From assembly GCA_011947345.1 (NCBI GenBank), contig JAAVTG010000693.1:248001-312000 (forward strand): a stretch of 64,000 bases of DNA, in the 5' to 3' direction. A program made the position numbers and the translations under genes. A model generated the notes under the pieces. It was not told where the DNA came from and did not search any database. It saw nothing but the letters and a program-made list of their open reading frames with translations. Below are positions 23,557-34,517 of this stretch, piece by piece. Each line of letters begins with the position of its first letter. Position 1 is the stretch's first letter. The DNA comes from Phytophthora quininea (Eukaryota > Oomycota > Peronosporomycetes > Peronosporales > Peronosporaceae).

Positions 23557-25025
23557 CTAGGATCTCGCTCGCTTGGCGATCTGCATTCGAGACTGGATCG
23601 CGCGCTTGGTAGGGCGTTTAGCTTTCTTGATGCACCAGGACAATCTGCGCAAATGTGCCAGCGGGGCTGGGACGGTGGCTGAACTCAGGGCACGACTTAT
23701 AGGCTCTGCACTGTTCTTGAAATCTTGGTCGTCTTCCTCGTCAAGTACCTCTGTCGACGGCAAACCGATTGTGGATGAAGCCGGGCCCGCGGCAGTAAAG
23801 ACCTGAGCAGCAGCCGCTTCTGCGATGGGGAGCGCAGATGAATTATGTGAATCCTTATCAACAGATACATCCCCATCTGGTGTAGAATCACGTGAGATAT
23901 CGTCGTCAACATCTGGTTCCTCTTCTATGTTAAAGCCTTTGACTGTTCTCTGACGAAGCCTAGCGACCTACCCTCTAGGCCTGACGAACTGACGCTGACT
24001 TGCGCTCACTCCTATGCAACGTATGCCACTTTGGATACATGCAGCCACGACATAGCATCATATAACATGTATCCTGTTGTAAGCGCATGAACACGACTGA
24101 CTTCTAGTGTCCACTTTCCATCCTCCGTTGGGATTCCTTCGGCCTGCATCCGTCGGGAATTTAGCAGACTTTATTGAATTCTGAATCACTTTATTTATCT
24201 CTGTAGCTGTCAGCTTGAAAGGGGTTTGAAGAACCCAGTAGAGCTCAGCTTGCACACGTCCCACTCGTGGCATTCGATGGATATTGGGACACTCACGGCG
24301 ATAGAGTAGGCGGCCCAACCGCATGATCCGGTCCGGAGCAGACGCTACAGCGCTGAATTCCTGATCGCAATTCAGAAAAACCAGTCGAGCTCCATCCATA
24401 TCAACTTGCTTGGAGTGGGCGGGCCGTCAGGGCATTGCGACTTCACCTCCCGGTGGTACTGCTCCAGCGGGTTGTTCGTGGACGCATAGCCACTAGGCGT
24501 GTGGAAAGCCAGCCATTGGCCCCAATGCATAGAATTTAACCAAAACTTAGCAATGCGATCCGTCAGTTTTCGAACTGGAGATCCAGCTGCAAAAGCTCTC
24601 CGTTGCAAGTGCACGTGTTTTCGCAACAGCAAATCACCCGCTGTCGCATAGTGCATAACGTACAAATCCTTAAATTTGCACGTGTATCTTGGGCACTAAC
24701 TCGTTTTTGTCTCGCATGTTTCCACACGTTCTGCGTGACTTGGAACCACCACGTAAGCACCTTTAAGCGAGGCAATTCCGCAGTGGATGCGTTGAGCTGT
24801 GCTTTATCTGCATCCATCATTACAAAACTGTGGCGAAAACTCAACACCGCAAGATTCCATCATTACTCGCTTGATAAATTGTAGGCACCATCCAATGTCG
24901 ATGGCACGTTTCTGTGAAGTGTAAAAGATCGCCATCGGATAGAAATGCCCGCCGCAGTCAGAGATACCGAACGCAAAGACTACGTAGCCGTTGATTCGCT
25001 GTAAACATGACATGCTGACACGCAA
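23557..25025 (-). pseudogene. decayed MULE transposase with DDE core remnants and SWIM finger
   Basis: Minus-strand pieces at 25025-24804, 24847-24563, 24665-24372, 24399-24058 and 23912-23557 follow one another as one protein. Visible order: FGISDCGGHFYPMAIFYTS (typical MULE strand before the second acidic residue), MMDADKAQLNA, WFQVTQNVWKHA, MHWGQWLAFHTPSGYASTNNPLEQYHREVK (C-terminal catalytic region with the final Glu), then a SWIM-like zinc finger CSCAYNR...CYVVAACIQSGI broken by a stop and with Tyr in place of the expected His. A Lys/Arg-rich tail ends at 23557. MULE transposases move DNA elements by cut and paste; this copy cannot be functional as it stands. The N-terminus and terminal repeats were not found. 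Confidence 0.65.
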
Positions 25026-26791
25026 GGGATGAGCTCACGATCCGTCCCCTAAGTGTGGAGCCTGTTCAGAGCCACCAGGCCTTGAATCTGGCTGCTCGTC
25101 ACACAATATCATCGTAACCGTGGCGGGCAGCGACTCCATATCCAATTGATCATACCAATTTCCATCACATAGCTCAATCATAGGAGCCATAGAGTGACTA
25201 GGGTGGTCACGTCTCCAATTTTGACAACGTCGGCGACCTGAGAATTTTTAGGAGCTGGCCCCGCCGCGGCGTTGCTGTGAATCATGGCACACAATGTAGC
25301 ATACATCGACTGTCCGTTGTCCTCTCCCCTGCGACCAGACTAGCCGTAATATGATCTCTCATCTCTTGAGCACATTAAATGCTGGTGTTGCTGCAACACC
25401 TCGCAAGTGCTAGAGAATAGCATGCGTAGGTAAAGGGTGAGGTTTCGAATTTGACTCTAGCAAAGGCAAATATGGAGATGATAAAATTCCAGACATTAAA
25501 TTCGTTTACGATTTTCAGACCTAAAACGTCCGGCGAGCATTGTAGCACAGGGGCTACGTTTGGTCGCGTGTTATTGGTCTAGTTTTGGCTCCTACAGTCA
25601 CTTTGAGTAGAACTAACGAGAGCTGTATTCCTGGCACATTCTTCCAGACAAGAAAGGCAATAATGGAGTTTACTTTTGTCACACTTCAGCCGTCGAATGG
25701 AATGATTCATTGCCTTTCGCTTCAGTAGAACGACGACAATTGACCAAGTTGCCCAATCAATTTGATTTTTCCAGAGTGAGAAAAATAGTTTCGTTTTTAA
25801 TTAGGCCGAGTATACGTTTCATCGTCTTCCAGCCACACATTGCGTTTATTGAATCTACAAGATCGGGTAGAATCTTTTGGCGTAAGGGCTTAGAAGCGAA
25901 CGTATCCGAACTGGCCATATAACTGGTGCATCCAGGTACGTGTGTTGACCAGCTCACTCGCGGAACTAGGTTATGATTTTAATAACCGGTTTCTTTAATC
26001 AAAACCAAGTAGTTAGATTGTATGTATCAATGACAGCGAAGAGTAAGCGGACCATTTGCGAGTTTTAATGTGTGTCCTTGCGGGCTTTGAAGTATGATTT
26101 GCTAGGAAATAGCGGGTATATACATATATCGGGCCATTACTGCTTTGACTCTAGTATCACGCTCTCCTTAGACCAGCACTGCCGACTAAATGGCTTTGAA
26201 ACGCGGCCTCATCGACCCGACAAACATGTAAAAATAGCGCTCTATATTCGGCTACTTACCCAACCAGGATGAGGTTAGTATTTAGCATAAGGCTCAGATA
26301 ATATTTCCAATACTCCCTTCAGTTTAACACCGATATTGTAGGAGGTCGTTTGTAAGTGTGACGACCTCGTACAGCTTGGAATGATTGTAGGGCGAACCCG
26401 GAACATGCTGCTATTTACGAATTTCGAAAGCTACCTCTGGTTCTTTGAGCCATACAAACAAGAAAAAAAAGGTTCGCGTGATAATAAACGCCATAGGCGA
26501 CTGGGAAAATTTCCACTTTGAAGAGTGTGACTGCCTTTAAATTGTGTCAGATTTAGGAGAATTTTTACATGGCATAAAAATATACTCCTGATTGTTCGAG
26601 CAATATTTTGTCGAATGGGAGTAGAAAAATACATCAATGTGGTAGATCATGAGCTCAAGCGCCTTAATTGAAAGCGTTCGGCAATCCGTTCTCGATCACG
26701 GAGATTACTTGGTGCTACCAATTGAAATCACTTTGGTGGCTGGACGCTCATCGACTATGGAGGGATGTCGGTGGAGCAAGGTGCAAAACAT
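25026..26791. other. AT-rich repeat-like stretch, no gene seen
   Basis: Only short overlapping open frames occur. The part near 25026-25200 probably holds the rest of the MULE N-terminal region; beyond that nothing recognisable is visible. Confidence 0.4.
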
Positions 26792-27821
26792 TCACGTATA
26801 TCGCTTCAGCTGTGGTGTTACATGTTCATCCATACTGAGTGTACATTTATCTACAAGTATGGACCACTCCGATTCTATTGCTGCTGTTCCAGAGAATTCC
26901 TGATTGGGAGTTGAAGTAGTGATTAGTTTAGCTGCAACCTTGTTAAGTGCACTTACTTTGTAGCTCAACGCACAAAAATCATCGAGGTCGTGGCTGTGTC
27001 GCATCTGATCAGACACTTCATGCTGCCAGATCACTTCCGCGAATTTGTAAATTATCTGAACGGGCTTGCTCAGCTTGGAAAGACATTGGTTAGGCAAAGC
27101 GAAAACCTTTTAGTCCAGATCCCGTGTGCTGAGGTTGTGTTTGCCGGTCCAACAATCTTCTCCCTTGTGACAACCACGTTTGCAGAATGAGCACTTTGTC
27201 GTGACACGAGGAGGGCGTTTTCCACCATCGCCAGATTTGCTAGTGTTTGGTTTTGTTTTGGAGACGTATTTCCGTCTCCATTGCCGTTCCGCTTGCTTTT
27301 CGGTGCATCCGCCGCTTTTGCAGGGATCGTCCTGTCCTTGTAGTCGGACCATCACACACAGTAGTACCGCCGTCGATTGCTTCGTTGGGCATTAGCAGAG
27401 GTTGTTGCGATGAACTGTCTTCAAAATCGTCTTCACACAAGAATGCTGCAGTGCTGTGAAGACCAGAACTATTCGTTCTCCGACGAATTGCTGAAGCCTG
27501 GGCTGCGAGGCACAAGTTGATCCCCTCGAACTGGCGGGGTTTTGCCTTGTGAGACTGAAATGTCCTCTCCAAATACAGACTGGTACAAGGGGTCGAAGCA
27601 CCCCTTCCTGCGATACCCCTACAATCTTCCAACACGGAGTTGCTGTTGCAACGTGTTCGCAGCATATGCATATGTTCACAGCACAACAGAGTGGAGCAGT
27701 AGCAAAACAACTGAAAAATAACATTATTCCATAGAGTTTGAATTGATTCGGAAGTCGCTGTTGTGGTTGAGCACGCTAATGAGCGACACATTTGCTCGCA
27801 CCCCGTGCATTTATCATCCAT
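26792..27821 (-). pseudogene. Copia-like Gag/protease remnant with CCHC knuckle
   Basis: The piece at 27355-27110 has a CCHC zinc knuckle (CSFCKRGCHKGEDC, C-x2-C-x4-H-x4-C) after a Lys-rich, Gly-rich linker, the usual end of a Copia-type Gag. The next piece (27097-26792) ends with EWSILVDKCTLSMDEHVTP, which loosely follows the W-x-L-D-S-G-x3-H-x-T-P pattern of the Copia protease. No reverse transcriptase follows. The upstream piece (27821-27240) overlaps out of frame. This is a fragment of a retroelement; the family assignment is inference from two weak motifs. Confidence 0.4.
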
Positions 27822-27926
27822 CTTGGAGGGTTAGACACTACGGTATGAATGTTGGTATCTGAGTCACATAATCTGATTCGTCATTTGCTATACCCACATC
27901 ACAATATCCATCGCACCAAGAAGACC

Positions 27927-30605
27927 ATGCTGGGCATCGGCTTAAAGCTCAGCGACTCGTCGGTGCCGGCGCTGCGCAGCTCGCTGCGAGACTTCCTGCA
28001 GCGCGAGTATGCGTCCGATGCATCAGCCGCCGGCCTGGACACCGCGCAGCAGCAAGCGTTGGACCAGTTCGAGCAGCTCAAGACCGACGCGGACCTCGTG
28101 CGGACGCCCTCGGCCATCTCTCGCCACGTGCTGCTGCGCTACTACGCGCAGCTGGGCAAGATGGCGAGCCGCTTCCCGTGCGACGGAGATGGCGGCGGTC
28201 AGCGCGCGCCGCTGCAGCTTCAGTTCACTTGGAACGACTCCTTCTGTCCCCGCAAGAAGAGCACCCAGAATGGCGTGTCGTTCGAGCGGGCCGCCGTCAT
28301 GTTCAATGTGGGAGCTCTGGAGAGTCAACTCGGTGTGCAGACGGACCGCAGCACGGCAGAAGGGCTTAAACAAGCCTGTCATCATTTTATGAGGGCGGCA
28401 GGGGCTTTCAAAGAGGTCAAAGACAAGTTGGTGGAGAGAACACTGGGAGCTAGGACCCCAGACATGAGCAGTGAAGGTCTGGGACTACTGGTGTTTCTCA
28501 TGCTGGCTCAGGCCCAAGCATGCTTCTATGAGAAAGCCATTAAGGACCAGATGAAGGACGCCATCAAGGCAAAATTAGTCCACCAAGCACTGGATTACTA
28601 CGTGTCAGCACTAGAGTTTTGTAGGTCATCGGCTATGGCAGGGTCGATCGACAGGTCCTGGGCAGTGCATTTGCAATTCCAAGTGCACTGCATGAGAGCA
28701 GCGACGCAGTATTGGCAGGGAACTGCGAGCAAGACGGTGGCGCTGGATCGAGGTGAAGGATACGGAGAGGAGATCACGAGACTCGTCGCAGCTGATGCCG
28801 AATGTAATGAAGCCTGCAAGGTGGCCATGCAGAATAAGTTGCCTGAGTCACTACTGCAGTCGGCGCAGGCGTTGCAGCGAGTGGTGCGCGAGCACCTGGA
28901 TGCAGCGAGGAAAGACAACGCGAGCGTGTATCTGGAGAATGTACCCAAGTTCTCGGAGCTGCCGGCTATAGGCAAGGCTGCGATGGTGAAGCCTCTGCCA
29001 TTCTCGGACGACGAGCTGCAACAAGAGCTGGGAGGGGTAGACCTGTTCGAGCAATTCGTTCCAAAGGATCTGCTTCATCGAGCCGATGCGGTGAAGCAGG
29101 AAATTCACACCATATTGGAGCAGACCACTGAAAAGGTGTCGAAAAGCAACGAGGCCGCAAAGGAGAAACTTCACGAGATGGGATTGCCAGCATCAATTGA
29201 AGCTTTTGAGAAGACCAGCGATAATGGCATCCCGCGATCCATTTGGCAGCGCATTCAGCACGTCAAGGTGGTCACCGCTTCAGCGGCAATGGGTGCAGAC
29301 GGATCAAAAGACAACCCGGTCGCCGCATTTATCCAGCAGCGACTACAGGAAAATCAGCGGCAGTCAGATGCTGCGGAAAAGAAGCTGCACGGGATTGAAT
29401 CGCGCTTGAGCGAAGAAGAGGTCGACGACAATGTGTGTCGACAAAACTACGGTGAAAGCAAGTGGTCGCGACCACTGTCGTCGTCGCTCAACCAAAGCTT
29501 CAAGGCAGACATTGATCGGTATTACCGTCTCGTGAAGGAGGCAAAGCAGTCGGACGGGATTGTTCGTGAGAAGCTCGCTGCAAACCAAGACAAATTGGAA
29601 GCGCTGTCGCGTTCCAAGACGAGTCTGGACCATGAGCTGCCTGATCTGCAACAAGACAGTTCCAGCTGCAAAGATGAAATAGCGCAAGTATCTTCGCTCC
29701 TTATCCGTCTTGGTCAGCTGATCGACGAGAAGGACCAGGTCCTTGCTGACTTCAGAGGGTCCTTCGAAAGGTTCAACGCACTCCCAGTGCTATTGAGCGC
29801 CAACAAAGCCAACGGCGTTTCTAGTGAAGTCGCCCTTGAGACGGAGAAGCAGTTCTTCCGCGACCACTTTGAAGGTAAAATCGCCGCAATCTGTGCCGAC
29901 GAATTGACGCTGCTAGCGGAATTGGTAGACGCAAACTCGCGCTTTGAGGCGAAGAAGGAGAACGACCCCGTTCTTCACGACCGTCAGTCCTTCTTGCAGC
30001 AACTGAGCGACGCGGTGGATGTCTTCGAGCAGCTTGATTCCCATGTGAAGGAAGGATTAAGATTTTATGACGAGCTCAGCACTAGGATCGAGCAGCTGCA
30101 CCAAACGGTGTCGGACCATTGCTCCGCTCGAGAGATTGAGAAGCGCGAGCTCGAGCTGAATCTGCGAGCAGACGAAGAGATGCGTCAGCGTGAAGTCCAA
30201 GACGCCGAGCTGGCCCACAAGATGATGAACGACATGCGGCTTCGAGATGCCAGCACTGGTCCTAACGCCAGCGACGAAGCGCTAGCTCGACAGCTAGCTG
30301 GTAGTACGCCGCAGTATTACCAGCCGACGCAGCAGCAGCAACCTCCTCCACCGTCCTACGACTACGCTCGCTTACAGTCTCAGCAGCACCCTTACACGCA
30401 GTACCAACAGCAGACACCTCAGAACGGGAATGCCACGATGTATGGCAACAACCCGGCGTCGTCGTCAGCTCCACCTCCTCCGAACGGAAGCGCGTACAAC
30501 CAACCCCAGCAACAGTCTCAGCCCAACTACTACCAGTATCCTGGTCAGCAACAGCAAACACAGTACAACCCGCTCTTCCGACGGGGATCGAACGACTCGG
30601 TGTAG
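27927..30605 (+). CDS. BRO1-domain ESCRT-associated protein (ALIX/PDCD6IP type)
   Basis: An intact 892-residue frame. Residues 1 to about 380 are a BRO1 domain (LQLQFTWNDSFC, VMFNVGALESQLGVQ, LGLLVFLMLAQAQACFYEKAIKDQMKDAIKAKL, AAARKDN-like AARKDNASVYLENVPKFSELPAIGKAAMVK). About 400-770 is a long helical V-domain rich in heptads. The tail (about 790-892) is Gln/Pro/Tyr-rich with PPPP and YQQQ-type runs and ends FRRGSNDSV. ALIX-type proteins bind ESCRT-III (CHMP4/Snf7) through BRO1 and act in endosomal sorting, membrane repair and cytokinesis. The ATG at 27927 is in good context (ACCATGC) exactly where the BRO1 domain should start; an upstream in-frame ATG at 27849 would add 26 unlikely residues. 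It is convergent with the next gene, 59 bp apart. Confidence 0.9.
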   Translation: MLGIGLKLSDSSVPALRSSLRDFLQREYASDASAAGLDTAQQQALDQFEQLKTDADLVRTPSAISRHVLLRYYAQLGKMASRFPCDGDGGGQRAPLQLQFTWNDSFCPRKKSTQNGVSFERAAVMFNVGALESQLGVQTDRSTAEGLKQACHHFMRAAGAFKEVKDKLVERTLGARTPDMSSEGLGLLVFLMLAQAQACFYEKAIKDQMKDAIKAKLVHQALDYYVSALEFCRSSAMAGSIDRSWAVHLQFQVHCMRAATQYWQGTASKTVALDRGEGYGEEITRLVAADAECNEACKVAMQNKLPESLLQSAQALQRVVREHLDAARKDNASVYLENVPKFSELPAIGKAAMVKPLPFSDDELQQELGGVDLFEQFVPKDLLHRADAVKQEIHTILEQTTEKVSKSNEAAKEKLHEMGLPASIEAFEKTSDNGIPRSIWQRIQHVKVVTASAAMGADGSKDNPVAAFIQQRLQENQRQSDAAEKKLHGIESRLSEEEVDDNVCRQNYGESKWSRPLSSSLNQSFKADIDRYYRLVKEAKQSDGIVREKLAANQDKLEALSRSKTSLDHELPDLQQDSSSCKDEIAQVSSLLIRLGQLIDEKDQVLADFRGSFERFNALPVLLSANKANGVSSEVALETEKQFFRDHFEGKIAAICADELTLLAELVDANSRFEAKKENDPVLHDRQSFLQQLSDAVDVFEQLDSHVKEGLRFYDELSTRIEQLHQTVSDHCSAREIEKRELELNLRADEEMRQREVQDAELAHKMMNDMRLRDASTGPNASDEALARQLAGSTPQYYQPTQQQQPPPPSYDYARLQSQQHPYTQYQQQTPQNGNATMYGNNPASSSAPPPPNGSAYNQPQQQSQPNYYQYPGQQQQTQYNPLFRRGSNDSV

Positions 30606-30664
30606 TGTGAACAAGCCTATTTGCAATCAAGTTTTGTACTTCGTTCGTTGTGGGGTTGCTACGG

Positions 30665-31155
30665 CTACTCCGGGAGTATCGCTTCTTCTTCGTTGTCTTC
30701 ATCTTCGCCCCACACCACCACCACGTCCACGACATCAGGAAAAGTGAACGGTCGGTCGTGGAAGTGCCACGACAACTTCACCCACGGCGCAAGGTGCTCG
30801 GCGTGCTGCAGCACAACGTCGCTGCTTGCATCGTGTCCAGACAGCACTTCACCGTCGAAGAGAAGCACCTCGAGCTTGGACCGCGCGTCCAGGCGGTATG
30901 TGAGTCGCCGTTGCTTCTGCACGCAGTAGAGCTTCATGACCTTGTTTGGCGGCTTCCGGAAGCCGACCGCTGCAATCTCCTGTCCAGTTCGGCTTCCAGT
31001 GCGCTAACACGCTCGTCTAGAGGCACGGAGACCGTCACAACGCGCTGCACAGCTTCTTCCTCGACACTCAACAGACACAGCAGCTTCATGGCTTCCAAAG
31101 TAGAAGAAGAAGAAGAAAACAGGGATTGAAAGTGACGAATGCCGGCGTAAGACAT
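30665..31155 (-). CDS. small conserved-looking protein of unknown function
   Basis: Two overlapping minus-strand frames (31155 to about 30975, then to 30665) become one 163-residue protein if one base is missing near 30980. The product begins MSYAGIRHFQSLF, has a Ser run, a helix ending in an acidic coiled-looking segment (LDERVSALEAELDRR), then a beta-rich part (KLYCVQKQRRLTYRLDA, LEVLLFDGEVLSG, WVKLSWHFHDRPFTFPDVVDVVVVW) and an acidic tail. I do not recognise the family. Support for it being real: good coding composition, a clean ATG, a position tail-to-tail with ALIX, and the same kind of indel seen in neighbouring genes. The Ser run coincides with a GAA-type simple repeat on the plus strand. 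Confidence 0.55.
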
Positions 31156-32662
31156 CACGGCCAGCGATAAATAATGTCTCGATCACCGAGAAAGCCTTCA
31201 TGCCTTTGCCGAGCGGCTTGGCGCTGCCGGGGAGTTCTTCACGTCCGACTTGGAGGGCGATCAGCGCGGAGGGAAGGCGAGGAAACCGCTTCAGCGACCA
31301 GATCCCGTTCCGGTTGCGGAGATAGCGACCTCGTCGTCATTCTTCGTCTCGGTGAACTGACTGCAGGGGTGGGATCCGCGTCGCGTGGCTGGTGACTGCA
31401 TCGGGCCATGAGCAATACGTGTTGACGCCGAAAGGGTGATCAGATGTGACCGAACGCATGGTGCAGCCTGTCAAGCCTGTGGCTGTTGCTCCGAACCATC
31501 AGCGCCTCGACTTGCGTGGCAAACTTACCGGCGTGCCAAGCGATTACACTCGCTGCAGAGAGGCATGACGCCTCGGCACGTGCGTTGCGGATTGAGTGGG
31601 TCTCGATCGAGGTGGCCAGCCATCGCCACCATGGAGCAAGCGCCTACGAGCAGCAGAACGTGCAAGGGCCGACAGTACGGCGGTCCTTATCCTTGGTTGG
31701 CGTCCGTATCTCTGTCTGTGCGTCAGCTTGGCTCGCTTGCTCGGTCGGTCGGTCGGTCGCCGCTTTCACCTGCAGGCTGCGAGCTTGACTCAACAGCGCC
31801 ACATGCGCGACTTGCTCGCTCGACTCGACAACAGTGTGAGTCACGGCCCAGCTGGTCCGCAATGAGTCAGGCCTTCTCCTGTGTGCAGAGCCGTCTCCGT
31901 TATTCGGCGCAGATGGCCGCAGGTCTGTTCGCTTGCGCTGATGGCGGCCGCGCGCCATCGGGCGGCGTGAGATCCGTGGCGCTGGCAAACTAGCGGGTCT
32001 CTCTGGCAAAAATGCCACCACGATGGGGAGCGGGTACAGGACTGCATTGGATAGCGCGCGTGGGACGCCGTCAAAAGCCCGCCATAGAGCGCGCGGACGT
32101 CTTTGCCATCGCCGTCGGCTGCGAACACCTTTCGTTCGAACGCAGCAGGCAAATCGACAGCAAACGACATGCAGAGGCGGTTCTCTTCGTGTCGGGAAAG
32201 CAATCACCTTGCAGTTCAACGATGGTACCGCCACTTGAGCTTCCCTTCAGGATCAGCCCCCGCGTTCCAAGCGAATTCGTCGGACTTGTCCGCCAGGGCA
32301 AGATCTCGATCGAGAAGCCCCCATCTTATCCAGCTCTGACTGCTCCGCCGTCTCACTCCGCAGACAGCTTGCAATCCGAAGTTGCTTCTTCCCGGCGCTC
32401 TCCAGACGGGGCGCGAGCGCTTTTTCGTCGGTCACGGATCCCGCATGAGTCAAGCGCTCGGCTGGCCGAGAGACCGCATGGCCCCGGCCGGCTGGTAGGT
32501 CCCGCCTCCGAGGCGGGATCCCCATCTTTGTCGTCGCCACCGCTCTTTGTTCTGATTTTCTCTAGCGCTCGACGACTGCAGCGGGGCGACCACACTCTCC
32601 AACTTTGCCAGTGAAGGCCACAGCGCGAGGTTTCGCACTGTACCCCCTCCCGACAGACCAAC
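31156..32662. other. GC-rich intergenic region, probable long upstream region
   Basis: Several long frames exist on both strands (for example 31644-32234 minus and 32012-32614 plus), but they overlap one another, are rich in Arg/Ser/Ala as expected from GC-rich random DNA, and show no domain. A short GGTC tandem occurs near 31742. The region probably holds the promoters and long 5' leaders of the two flanking divergent genes. Confidence 0.45.
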
Positions 32663-33456
32663 ATGTATCACCTCAACGACGCGTTGCTCCGCGGGGGCTG
32701 CAGCGTCGCCCGCAGTTCCCGATGGAGATCCGCCACGGCCACCACATCGAACTCCCGCCGCTCTTCCATCCCCGAAACGAACTCGCCGCCGTCCGAGTCG
32801 GACACCACCAGCGTGGCGTCGACCCCCAGCGAGACCTCGTCGCTCTGCTCGCCCGTGCTGCGCGAGCGCATGAGTCTCAGGTTTATCACCAACCCGGCGA
32901 CCAACGACGACGAGGTCGCGCCGTCTCCGCAGGACGGAGTCATGTGCTCCAAGAAGAACTGCTACCGCCAGGCCAACAGCTCGTTCGGCGCCTTCTGCGA
33001 GTTCCACAAGCCCAGTCGGCTCTGCAAGGTGCCCGCATGCGCCAAATGCGCCAAAACCGGCGGCTTCTGCATTTCTCACGGCGGCGGCCGCCGCTGTCGG
33101 CACGAAGGCTGTGTCAAGAGCGCCAAGGAAGGCGGTTGTTGTATCGCGCACGGCGGTGGCAAGCGCTGCCGCGAGGAAGGCTGTTCCAAGTCGGCTCTTG
33201 CCGGGGTTTGTGCTCTGCCCACGGCGGCGGCAAGCGCTGCAGCGCGCCGCTCTGCGCCAAGACGGCACTGAAAGGAGGCCGCTGCATCGCGCATGGAGGC
33301 GGCCGGAGGTGCGAGATCAGCGGCTGCAGTAAATCCGCCGTCGGTGGCCATCTCTGTGTCTCGCACGGAGGAGGCCGCCGGTGCCGAGAAGCTGGCTGCA
33401 ACAAGGGCGCAGTGCGCCGCGGCGTGTGCATCCGGCACGGAGCCCGACAGGACTGA
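32663..33456 (+). CDS. Cys/His-rich CxHGGG-repeat protein (WRKY19-like family of oomycetes)
   Basis: About 264 residues after one lost base in the G-run near 33202-33205. A Ser/Thr/Pro-rich N-terminus of about 90 residues is followed by seven tandem units of about 24 residues with the pattern C-x4-C-x-K-x-A-x3-G-x-C-x2-HGGG-[RK]-RC. Units like these occur in several oomycete proteins often labelled 'WRKY transcription factor 19-like' because a plant protein shares the repeat; I see no WRKYGQK motif here, so a WRKY function is not supported. The regular Cys/His spacing suggests metal binding, one ion per unit; nucleic acid or protein binding is a guess. The ATG at 32663 is the first in frame. 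A relative lies at 57439-58437. Confidence 0.75.
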
Positions 33457-34517
33457 GGCACGTCGCCACTATTTAGTATTTTAACCCCCAAAATGCCACT
33501 GTAGAGCTTGCACCCCCACTCCGTCTAGTTCGCGTCGAGGTCACATTTTGCAGACGAGCGTCTCATATCGTCAAGAGAGGCCATCGGTCCCCATGTCGAC
33601 CCCGCGGGGCTCGTCACCATTGCTGAGTCACGCACGACAGGCCGGTATTCCCTCGGTGGTGATTGAAGCGTGACTGCTGTGACGGCCGTAAACTAGGCGC
33701 TGATGCCGTATGGGATCGCCCCGATGGCAAGACGCTCGCCGTCAACGCCGAGCAATACATTTGCACGTCAAAGGCAACATGTGCCCAGCTCAAGTCGGCT
33801 CCTGCTCCTATCCATCCGGTCCGCTTCGAACCGGATGCCCAGCGGCAGATCGCAGGCGGTGCCGGGGTGAGTCAACGATTTCTTCCGCGCAAAAAGAATC
33901 AAGTGAATACGAACATGCAACGCCTTCAGCGTCGAACATCACCAAGCTGCGCTCTCTACAAGACGTGAGTTGGTATTGTTGCAATGGAGCCTTGTCAAGT
34001 CGTCTGGCCTAAGGGTTCAAGCGGAACAAGTCCGTGCCGTGAACGACACGACTGCTTGTGGGAGAAGTCGTTGCGGAAGTGCATGCTGCCACGAGCGCCG
34101 GCGGTAGTTCAGTTGCGACCATCGGTCATCGCTTACGACCATCAAAAATTGGCTTGGTGAAGGCAGCAGCAGCGGGCACTAAGACGCCAAACGTTCCGAG
34201 TACTAGTAGTTCATTCTTCAGCTATTCGGGATTGAAAACGATGCGATGTTTCTCTGTCTTGGTTGACTGTCGGCCGTCGTTTCGCATTGCGACGATGATA
34301 TCGAGCATGCAGAGCTCTTGGCGTGTATTTCTCGCTACGACAGTCACGTTGATTGTCGTCTAAAGCAATGCACTTTGCTATCATTGCGCTGCGTTCGTTT
34401 CCGCTGCCAACCAAGGTCAACGCCAACGCCAAGTTTAAAGTGCAATTGAAATTGCAGCACGCTGATTGGGGCAAATTGCGAGTCGCAATCTTTCCTTCTT
34501 CGTGTTCTCGAGCCGTG
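33457..34517. other. intergenic, no supported gene
   Basis: Frames at 33663-34012 and 34058-34363 (plus) are short, mutually overlapping and lack recognisable domains. The stretch presumably holds the 3' end of the CxHGGG-repeat gene and the AMMECR1 promoter. Confidence 0.45.

Noticed and set aside
31644..32234. 196-residue minus-strand frame
   Set aside because: No domain, Arg/Ser-rich, overlaps equally long frames on the other strand; explained by GC-rich composition.
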